From Botryococcus braunii (Eukaryota; Chlorophyta; Trebouxiophyceae), in contig KV908491.1 of assembly GCA_002005505.1 (NCBI GenBank), forward strand, positions 319,841 to 354,840: a DNA stretch of 35,000 nt, in the 5' to 3' direction. The position numbers and the translations under genes were made by a program. Below the pieces are notes generated by a model. The model was given only the letters and a program-made list of their open reading frames with translations. It was not told the DNA's origin and did not search any database. Each line of letters begins with the position of its first letter. The stretch's first letter is position 1. Below, piece after piece: positions 25,527-35,000 of the stretch.

Positions 25527-28252
25527 TCAGGGACCCACTTCCATCTCTTCATCCTTCACGGCTACTGCAGGTGAGTAGTTCCGTTTCTTGGCAGGGGAAG
25601 CCCGTGCTTCTGGTAGCAAGTCCTCAGGCAGAGCCTCAGCCTTCATGCTTCCCAAAGTCTCCAGGGGAACAAAATTTCGAGGCCAGTCCGGTACGCCAGA
25701 GTTGCTGCTCGCACAGCCAAAATGTTTAACGATTCTTTAAACAAGGGGAAAATACTTATCAGGCGCTCAACAGCGCCAACACTTTTTCTAGCACCAACCA
25801 GACGGCCAAAACGTAAAAAAGCGTTGATACAGTAAGTAGGCAGGTGAATTCCGGAAAAATCGAGAAGTGGCCCAGGATAATCTGCCCCAGGGCCTTAAGA
25901 GTTGGTACAGGTTGAGGTACTGCAAATGCTGAGAGAGACAATGGAAAAGGAGCACTGGCAAGCAAATCACATGCAAAACCAGAAATAGCAGTGTCGAAAC
26001 AGAATAACAGGACTTTGGCTTACTTCAGCAACTGATCGATATTTGGAGAAGCTACGACTTTATGATGAAGACCACCAAGAAAAATTATATCCCCCTGGTG
26101 TCCCTTGTCAACTCCATGCCCGTTGATGCAAATAACCTCCTGCTGAATGCCAGACTCCCCGCATGCGGTGACGTCCAAAAGAACATTCCCAAGCTGCAGC
26201 TTTACAGCCCCGCTCTTGAACACCAACAGCTTGCCAATCTGTAAATTCCCCCAACAGGGCCCCACACCTTGTCAAGGCTTAAACTTTATATGGAGGAAGC
26301 TGTGCATGTGTCAAGCAGATTCCAAGACATGCGCTGCTTGCTTCAGCCACATATACTAAAAGGGAGAGGGATTGGCCCCCAGTTTCGCCATCAAGCTCCA
26401 GGACTTGAGCTGAGGCACTGGTAGCCTTGCACGCAGGAAGGAGAGGGTAAATGAAGGGGCAGTCTTAGGCATGAACAAAGTGATAGGTACCTTCCCAGCA
26501 GGCAGGTCTCGCAAGCTCATGCAGTCTGAGTCCGAACCCGCCGTGTCTGCAGGCTTCCTGTCACTGGTGCTTGGAGGAGCCGGAAGGATTGATGGCAGTT
26601 GAAACAACATGAGTTCCCCACCGCCTAGTTCGTCAGACTTCAACAGCCGTAGTCTTTCTGCGGTGTCTTCCTGGTCGCATTCCTGCACACCAAGCAGCCC
26701 CAGGGAGATTGGACGCCCTGGAAGCGCCCCTGAGAGAAACAAAGAAGGTATGGCCGAGGACGAGAGGTGGACATTCGCAACACTGTTCCACTAACGAGGC
26801 ATCGCAGATCCTTGTACTTTCATAGCAACAGGACGAAAATACGGGACTGCTGAAAGTTAAGAACGAAAAGCATAACAGAAAGAAAAGAATGAAAAGAGTG
26901 AGAGACAGAACAAGGCAGAGGTTGTGTCCTGACTAGGCCGGCATAACTATGGATAGTCTCAGCCGTTACTACTGAAAGAGTCCACTTGACCTCGTGGAAA
27001 GCTCAGCAGGACTTTCGTTTGAACATGAGGAGGGTAGGGCAGGTCAAGGGGAGCCTGGACTCCCTGGTCTGTATCCCAGTGAGAGGCCTGGTGCGAGCCC
27101 TTCCAAAAGCTGACAAGACATGACAGAAAAGTTCGCACCTCCTCAAAGGCATCGTTCATGGGTGACCACCGGGGCTCCTCATCTTCTGATGCCCCCAAAA
27201 CTGGCCTCCGAAAGGGCAACGTGGTAGGGTAGTACTGCGAGGGGTCCCACTCTATGAAATCGCCTGAAGTGTCCTTCCTCTCCTCAGGATGCGCCTCGTA
27301 GTCAAAGGGGCCCTCACCATGACCGCCCGCATCTTGCCACATGCCATCCACAGGCTCCTGCTTGACTTGTGCAAGCCCGCCCTGTCTCCCCCTGCACAGG
27401 ACAAGGCATTGGGCGTGTGTGCTTCAGCAAGTACAAGGTACTTAGGAAAAGGAAGATGAGGACGACAGCCCTGACTCCCACCCCAATACTTCCGGAAAGG
27501 TACCTGTGTACATCGTCCTTATCCCCTTATTGTAGGAGGCGCAAGGATAGGTGATTACTTTGTAGGCCACCCAATCTCCGCTGTCTACGTGCCATGATGT
27601 GCTGTCCAACCAAGTATCTGCCACCGCCCCTCCACTTGCCTACCCCTTCCACTCCTTTGTCCCTATTCTCCTTTCCACATTGCCTCCTTTCTCTTCCCTT
27701 ACCTCTCTGTTTCTCAAAACGTTGTATATTATCTCGCCTGCACTTCATCATCTACCCTGTCATATCCCAGGAACTTCCTTCCTAAGGATGTAATGCTTCT
27801 TGGTTTCTCCATGCCAACTGCAAGCCTCCACCCCACTAGGCCAAGTATCACACAGCATGCAGTTTGTTTCCAGAGCCTCTCGTCGCTTGCAACCCCAGGG
27901 CCAGCTACAGCCTTAATTGATCAGATAGAGGCCTACATTGGTTGGCATTGACGCGTCATTGCTGGGTAAAGTGATGTCCCTATCCCTACACTCTGTTCCC
28001 TGCCTCAAGTACATTTAGCTACTCCTTTCCCTCCGTCGGTAAGTTTATTTAATATTTCTTTTGGAATTGACATATTTAACTATTAATCCTCCCCCTCTAC
28101 CCCCTTGCCCTTGAGGGGAGTTTAAGATTCCCCCCCCCCTCTCAAACTCCCCCTACCCTTTTCTCTTTTTCCCTCCTCCCCCACACCCCTCTCCCTCTCT
28201 CTCCCCCCTTCCCTACCCCCTCTCTCTCGTGCACACGCTATGTGTTCGTGTG

Positions 28253-28297
<45 letters not shown>

Positions 28298-28331
28298 CTG
28301 TGTGTGCGTGTCTGTACGGCTGTGTATGTGC

Positions 28332-28368
<37 letters not shown>

Positions 28369-28420
28369 TGTGTGTGTGGCTAGTCCAGGAGTGCGTATGT
28401 GAAGGTGTGCTTGCATGGGT

Positions 28421-28485
<65 letters not shown>

Positions 28486-30126
28486 TGTGTGTGTGTGTGT
28501 GTGTGTGTACGTGCCCGCGACCAACGCAAAATTCTTGGCTGCCCATATTATGAGTTCTCCTCGCATGGGCGTGGTCATACTTCCCTCTCACTCTCCTCTT
28601 AAACCTCCCCCCCCTCTCCTCCCCCCCCCCTCCCACGCGGGGGACCAGCAGCCACACGTAGCATACCATGCAAGCACATTGGCAAAGTTCACCTTATGTC
28701 TTACGAATAGTCTACGACATTCACTAACTCTGAGAGAAATGGAAGGCGGCAATTCTGTGTTCCTCCCGGTAGACCACAGCAATTTCCAACGGCACATGAT
28801 ACATCCAATTTCATTCGAAGGCTCGATTCCTTCACCAACCCCCCTCCTTTCTCGCGGGGCATGAGAAGACCAACGGAAATCTCCGAGATGTGCACAAGTG
28901 CACACACGCACATACACCCGTGGCCGCCCCCCCCCCTCCCCAACCCCCACAACACATACATGTAACAGATTAAAATTGAATTATCATCACCCATCACCCT
29001 TGGCAACACAATGTCATATTTAGATATTTACTGCATTTGTTTGCAGCTAGTTCATGGGGTTGCCACCACGCAAACTATATGACAACAGGCTTCTTGCCCT
29101 CTGCATCAGCATGCGGCGTCCGGATAAGCCCAATGACTTACCTTGATGGGAGATCATCAGCAAATCTGACAGATTTATTAGTTGGTTTTGACCCTTGCGG
29201 CAAGCCACCATTTGAAATTCCTGCCCTCCACAAACCCCCACCCGTTCTCTCCAGTCCTTTTCTAAGATGACTTTGGCGCAGCATTATGAGTACTAGGACT
29301 GAAATCTCCAACAAACGTGCTTGCGGGAGGCTAGGAATGAGACCGCACTGGGGTATTACAGACACAAAGAGACAGACGAAGAGGGGGGATTACAAACAGA
29401 CACCCACACGCCCACAAACACAGCGCAAGAGAGGAAGAGGGGGGGGGGAGGAAAGAGGGCCATACCAGTGCCCCAACGTGCATGTTGCGCAGCGCCACTT
29501 GTGCTCATCGTGTGTCTTGATTGGTCTCTTTCGGTTTCCTGCTTACGTTTTTCCATAGCCTGCAGTGTTTCCGAGAAGAAAACCCGCCGGGGTGGAGTTA
29601 GTCAGACAAGATGACAGGAAAGTCTACACTGCAGATTTGACTTGGTAAGTGGTGAAACCAAGAATGGGATATTGAAAGAGCCAAGGGCAACATGTAGCTT
29701 ACCCGTGCAATCAATTCCTGAAATTGGCTATTGTTTGCAGGTTCTTTGCTTGGAACGGGGCCTGTAGGTTTCAATTGTGGTTCGTCTTTTTTTACTTGTT
29801 GACACGGCCCGCCAGGCATAAATCTTCTTTTCTGCCCCATGGACATGACAGGTTGTAAGTGGATGACATCGAACGAACAGAAACTCATAACGGACGCCAC
29901 ACCACCAGCGTAAACCTCGACGGTAGTTGCTCTGCGCTATTTCATTCTTCGACAAATGTAGATATCTCAGAGTGCGATAGTTCCCAACCTGTGGGCCATT
30001 TTGTGATTTTCGAGTCAGGGAGGCTCCTGGTGGTCTGCCACTGTCGCCGTCAATTAGTCCTCCTAGCCGCACCGTCCCAGATTTTGTTCCAGGTTCCAAT
30101 TTAATCGGCTTCTTGTCAGACGCCAT
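25527..30126 (-). CDS. RPC4: DNA-directed RNA polymerase III subunit RPC4 (POLR3D/Rpc53 family), 9-exon model
   Basis: Pol III-specific subunit; Rpc53/RPC4 works with RPC5 in a TFIIF-like subcomplex in initiation and termination. Exons (minus): 29989-30126, 29703-29831, 29466-29559, 29142-29220, 27139-27391, 26991-27054, 26491-26729, 26024-26238, 25527-25734; about 472 aa, all in phase. Conserved elements: KRRFMPGGP after the N-terminus, the basic helix AMEKRKQETERD, YYPTTLPFRRP in exon 5, ELMLFQLPSILP in exon 7, and the C-terminal core GKLLVFKSGAVKLQLG ending VVASPNIDQLL. Two uncertainties. Exon 6 may start at 27087 rather than 27054 (+11 aa, with a 51-bp intron instead of 84). The last intron is optional: reading through its GTAAGC donor gives a stop at once (26020-26022) and a canonical C-terminus. 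Intron 27392-29141 carries (GT)n tracts. Diverges from the dynein gene to the right. Confidence 0.9.
28252..28508. repeat. three (GT)n blocks in RPC4 intron 5
   Basis: GT tracts at about 28254-28295, 28336-28378 and 28422-28508, separated by unique sequence and preceded by a C/T-rich stretch from about 28120. On the RPC4 sense strand they read (CA)n. Confidence 0.95.
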
Positions 30127-30893
30127 TTCTTTTACCAGTTAAGATTCACTCCTTTGGACCCAAGCCGTTCTCGATCCTGACCAAGCCTCACGGCAACAAC
30201 TCGCGCCTGATAGCCAAAGAAAACGATAAACAATTGGTATATAGAATTGAGTTCTATTGTTTGCCCAAATTGCAATGTTGATCAGGTATAGGGAATAAGC
30301 AGCCTCTAGTGTGGGTTTTGCATGTAGGCGGTCTGGACCAAGCCCCACCCAGAGACCCTGCGGGGAACCGGACTCGGGTCGAGCCGGGTTACCCGAACCG
30401 AATCTGCGGGTCAACTTGACCGGGAAGTCTTCTGGCATCCTTCTAATAAGACCTATTATAAGATCCTTCTAAGAACTCTCATAAGTAAAGAATTCTCCTC
30501 CCTGCTCCAAAACACATTTTAATTTCTACTCCCTCCTCCTCCTCCTCCTCAATCCCTGCGCCTCGTCCTGCTCCTGGGCCTCCACTCCCCCCACTTATCG
30601 GCTGCATTATTACTTGTTACTTTCCATCCACCGTATCTTCGATCTCCCCTTTGGATAGGGAGGACTCCTTCTTATGCCCTTCTCACTGTATGCGTCCTCT
30701 GCCTTTCCCTTCACCGTCTCAAGTGCATTTGATACTACTGAGAAAAGGGGTGTCTTACAAAGGGTTTTGCAATTTCTAGACTAAAGAGGTCGCCACAGCC
30801 GGGTCATTTCTGGTTTAAGGTGGGCTTTCCGGTCAGATCAACACTACGATTGTGCCGTACAGCCCAGGGTCGAACCCCCCCCCCCGCCCCCTT

Positions 30894-31000
<107 letters not shown>

Positions 31001-31223
31001 GCACACACACACACGTGCGCGCGCACGCACATGCATGCGTTTTCTTTCCCAGCCTTTCTGGGAAACCCTAGTAGTGTCACCTCACCCCTATTGTCCCCGT
31101 TTGGCATTGATGGATAAGCTCGTTCATGATCCGGGATACCAGGATGGCTCGGTATTGACCGATGGGCGTGCCGTGTGCAGGTGCAAGACCCTGTTGGGCT
31201 CCTACCGTCCTTTCCTACACACC

Positions 31224-31312
31224 AATAGCCGTGTGCCCATTACCGACCTTTCAAATAGCCGTATCCTGGTGTGCTTTTAGGATAGGCTTCACTCTTTCTT
31301 ATAAATAGCCGT
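31224..31312. repeat. three short copies of AATAGCCGT
   Basis: AATAGCCGT occurs at 31224-31232, 31254-31262 and 31304-31312. The last two share the longer ATAGCCGTATCCT, and an inverted AGGATA sits between them at 31279-31284. Spacing is 30 and 50 bp. Could be a cis-element cluster or remnants of a short tandem duplication. Confidence 0.6.
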
Positions 31313-31757
31313 ATCCTACAAGCCACGCAACCCGCATGTGTCCGCGCGCATGCCTGCCCTCCTCGTCGTCGGTCTACGGACGACTGCGCCACTGCGCCTG
31401 TCTGTCTTGCAGGGGTGTGTGTAATGAATGATCTTGCTTCCCACGGGGCACCGCGCAGTGTTAGTTTAGGACATATAACGCCGTTGGTTACCGTGTGCTC
31501 TAGGAATTGCAATGCCCTTCGTGCGGGTTGACGACTATCTCTGTGAAATCAGCCTCACAAAGATCATGTGTTGTGAGTCTTCGATGACAAGGCGGTGACC
31601 AGAGTAGGCGGGGGAGGCGGTGACGTACTTGGAGTTCCCAGTCAGTCCAACACGGTGTTTTATAACCCTAATTCGACTTTGAGCCGTCAGGAAGTAGGTA
31701 TACTGGAGGTTAGAGCTCTGTTGGTACAGGGTTGGGGAAAGCGATTTGCTACAGGAC

Positions 31758-31765
31758 TATAAATA
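31758..31765 (+). promoter_or_regulatory. TATA-box-like element TATAAATA
   Basis: A consensus TATAAATA on the + strand, in an otherwise non-repetitive segment, 117 nt before the ATG at 31882. It is the best TATA match I noticed in the window. It could drive the short ORF at 31882-31992, or a transcript leading into the dynein gene at 32409. Confidence 0.45.
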
Positions 31766-31881
31766 GCATGCGCTGTTCCTCTGTGTCCTCAGGGTCGGTT
31801 GGGTACTGTGTATGTATGCATTATATGTGTTTCGGGAGTTCCTAAAGGGTTGTTAGAACCACATTGGTGAAGTGCAGCAAG

Positions 31882-31992
31882 ATGGGCAATGGAAGCTCAG
31901 CGTGGGGCTCACGGGTTGTTTGTGTCCATTGTCATTTTGCCGTGTTTGCTGGACATTTGGACGTTCTTAAAGCAAGCGGTTTATCTAATTAA
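31882..31992 (+). CDS. short ORF with N-myristoylation-like start (uncertain)
   Basis: A 36-codon ORF beginning MGNGSSAWGS, which fits the MGxxxS pattern read by N-myristoyltransferase, 117 nt downstream of a TATA-like box. It is followed by a Cys/His-containing stretch and then a stop. An overlapping ORF of 122 codons runs in another frame at 31889-32257; neither resembles a known family to me. It may be a uORF, a first exon, or chance. Confidence 0.2.
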   Translation: MGNGSSAWGSRVVCVHCHFAVFAGHLDVLKASGLSN

Positions 31993-32408
31993 AGGAAAAG
32001 GGTCCCTTCCATGGGCCGTCCCACAGCTACGGGGACCAAGTAGGGACCGATCTATATCGGTCCCATACGGGGTACTACAGATACCCTGCACTGCAGTCCA
32101 GACGCCCAGAGCTACTCCGCCAGATGGCCTGTCCTTCATGCAGGGGCTTCGGGGCTCACCCCCGCTTCCAAAGCTGCAGGTTCTCGCAACCTTGAACAGA
32201 ATGACTTTTACTTACATTTTCAGCTCTGGGGGAGACATTTTCCTGGTTGGTCTTTGATAGACACTCGGACGCGCAGTAACTGTGTTTCGTAGATCTCGCA
32301 GGTATGGTGGACTCTTCGTTTTATTAGTAGATATACTTCGTTGAATGTACATTTCAACCAATCAGACTGTTTTAAGCTAGGAGCTACATATATATTTGCC
32401 ACGCCCGC

Positions 32409-33237
32409 ATGGGTGACAACGGATACCCGTCTCCGCCGAAAGCTCCGCGGCCCTCGCAGTGTTCCACCATTTCCAATGTATCACGGCCACCGAGTAAAGG
32501 AGGAAGTCTTTTGAAGCCACTCCCTGGCCACGCATCTTCATCCACCAAGAGCTCACGTCCGTCCCTGGTTGTCCGTTACGTGCAGGAGGTTCCTTTCTGA
32601 AGGGAATGCCAGCGGTGATTCTGCAGAGGGGCTATTGTGTCCATTAAAAACAATCTCATATGCTTTTGAAGATTAACTGTGACAGTACAAACGCAGGTGC
32701 ATATGGCAGCAGAGTTTTGCCGAGAGGAACGGCGAACCATGGAAGCGTACGCAGTTCGATACAGCATGGTAGCAGAATGACGAATCGGACTGATGTTCGA
32801 AGCACTCAGGATTTCAGGGTGATCCACAACCCATTCGAAAACTTGAGGCATTCCAAAAACTTTCGTATAAAATGTAAAACAAGCATGTGGATCATGAGAT
32901 AGCCATTGCATCAAAAAGAGTGAAGCAAACAAGCCCGTCGACTTAACCAAAAATCACTAGGGATTTTAATACTCCAAAATTGCCTTCCATGCTACATCAA
33001 TTTCAGGGATTAGCCCGGACTTCTAAACATGTGATCACCTGCAGGTTTTTGATGAGGATGGCAGGGACAGGACACCAAAGCCTCTATGCGGCACAAGGCA
33101 GGTTCTCTTCAGAACAATGCAGATTGGGAACCGGGACGTACTTCCATCTGCGTCATTCAGGGCCGAGTCCTCCAGGGGCAGCTGGGACCAAATGTCGGAG
33201 ATGAGCCACGCACATCTTGAAACCATGTCATCTTTTG
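32409..33237 (+). CDS. probable axonemal dynein intermediate chain (DNAI4/WDR78/IC138-like), N-terminal exons; continues past the window
   Basis: Three exons in phase: 32409-32493, 32697-32818 and 33045-33237 (donor TTTTG|GTACGG). Exon 1 begins MGDNGYPSPPKAPRP; exon 2 is Ser/Arg-rich and ends RSTQDFR; exon 3 opens VFDEDGRDRTPKPL. The V-DE-G-D-TP-PL element after a Ser/Arg-rich N-terminus is typical of the DNAI4 (WDR78; Chlamydomonas IC138) subunit of inner-arm dynein I1/f; its WD40 repeats would lie beyond the right edge. The intron after 33237 is occupied by about 1 kb of (CT), (GT) and (GA) repeats. A possible next micro-exon is 34509-34533, but that is weak. The family call rests on one motif plus context, so other dynein intermediate chains remain possible. 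If right, the organism builds motile cilia. Confidence 0.5.
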
Positions 33238-33379
33238 GTACGGCAATGCAGCACTAACGTTTGGACGCTTCAGGGCCATTTCAAAGAATCACCTTGTGGG
33301 CATAAAGAGCGGCTAGTTATGCTTGAAGATCTTAAAAGATCATCAGCATCCCCACCCACCCCCCTCATCTCTCTCGCGC

Positions 33380-34361
<982 letters not shown>

Positions 34362-34439
34362 ATGTGTGCGTGTGCATGCGTGAATGCAGGTGGGCGGTGT
34401 CTGCCTGGGTATGTGCATTTGAGGCTTTCATGGCCAGTG

Positions 34440-35000
34440 GCCAATCTGTTATTTTGATTCTTACCAACGCTCTTGTATAAGATTTTATGCGGAAACTTTT
34501 TTCAACAGGGACATCCTTGGACAGGACATTGGCGTAATTCCATTAGCCTAAAGACACAAGGGTGTCTCGGTCAGGTTCCCATGTGGGCAGACCCATGAGT
34601 GTTATGGGAGCCTCCCCTGACATGTACCAGGATGAGTACCACTCCCATGCGGCCCAGACCAGCACGAGCCGCCGCCCACTTGATGATGTCGGCTTGAAAG
34701 TACACCCCTTCCTGCCACAAAAGGTGTCCGTCGTCTGACTGGGGAATATGGGACGGGTGCAAAAGTATTGAATCAATACGTATATTGGGCTTCTGATACG
34801 GATTCTGCAGCAGACTCAAATTTTATCTCCAGAATTGGCGTTCTTTCCTTAGTTTTCCTTCACAGACATTTGGACTGCTCACGTTTAAGCTGAGGTCTTG
34901 TATGCCACAAGGCCACTATCCATGATGTACTTCAAAGGCCCGGTGATGTGACAAGTGAAGTAACAATTCAGCTCTAATTTGGATTGGGAGCGCGTAAGCC
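34440..35000. other. right-edge region with competing exon-like ORFs
   Basis: Two readings compete. On the + strand, after CATGTACCAG at 34624-34633, a frame begins DEYHSHAAQTSTSRRPLDDV and reaches a possible donor AAAAG|GTGTCC near 34725. On the - strand, the same bases read SDDGHLLWQEGVYFQADIIK between a CCCCAG acceptor and a CTG|GTACAT donor. I cannot decide; the + reading would extend the dynein gene, but its phase does not link to exon 3 without a further exon. Confidence 0.25.

Noticed and set aside
25759..25965. Hydrophobic minus-strand ORF that looks like a membrane protein
   Set aside because: It lies wholly inside the intron preceding the last RPC4 exon, has no flanking evidence, and its hydrophobicity follows from a T-rich pyrimidine stretch.
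32576..32950. Minus-strand ORF of 124 codons
   Set aside because: It is the shadow of the second dynein exon, which has good splice signals and joins in phase with exons on both sides.

Overview
This is nuclear DNA of a eukaryote. Every recognisable gene is split by GT-AG introns, and the gaps and introns are full of long (GT)n, (CA)n, (CT)n and (GA)n microsatellites. A Deg1-type thylakoid lumen protease points to a plastid-bearing organism, and a probable axonemal dynein intermediate chain points to motile flagella. Together these suggest a green alga or early streptophyte; this is an inference, and no species can be named. No rRNA, tRNA, transposon, CRISPR array or prokaryotic operon was seen. 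All exon models were built by eye, by matching splice sites, codon phase and family motifs; total lengths and phases were checked by hand.

Layout. 1-990: no assigned gene, ends in a (TG)n tract. 991-2460 (-): adenylate kinase 6, five exons, complete, 175 aa. 3006-5056 (+): an unidentified candidate gene with a transit-peptide-like first exon and a coding-looking last exon. About 7050-12807 (+): Deg1 serine protease, nine exons placed plus one possible upstream exon; the first exon with the transit peptide was not found. 13525-22569 (-): an SMC-family ATPase of 31 exons and about 1321 aa, complete from Walker A to the C-terminal ABC signature but not matching any of SMC1-6 cleanly. 22570-25526: about 3 kb without a recognised gene, holding a perfect 2 x 41 bp tandem duplication. 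25527-30126 (-): RNA polymerase III subunit RPC4, with a possible C-terminal extension produced by splicing across the canonical stop. 30127-32408: gap with a (CA)n tract, a TATA-like box and short ORFs. 32409 to beyond the right edge (+): first exons of a probable DNAI4/WDR78 (IC138)-like dynein intermediate chain.

Orientation and joint function. Deg1 and the SMC gene converge, with 717 bp between stop codons. SMC and RPC4 are tandem on the minus strand. RPC4 and the dynein gene diverge. The genes serve unrelated processes (40S ribosome maturation and nucleotide metabolism, thylakoid proteolysis, chromosome organisation, Pol III transcription, ciliary motility), as expected of ordinary nuclear gene order; I see no functional cluster.

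The most interesting items are the divergent SMC protein, the putative 25-nt intron in it, the alternative 3' end of RPC4, and the placement of the largest microsatellites within introns or directly after a stop codon.
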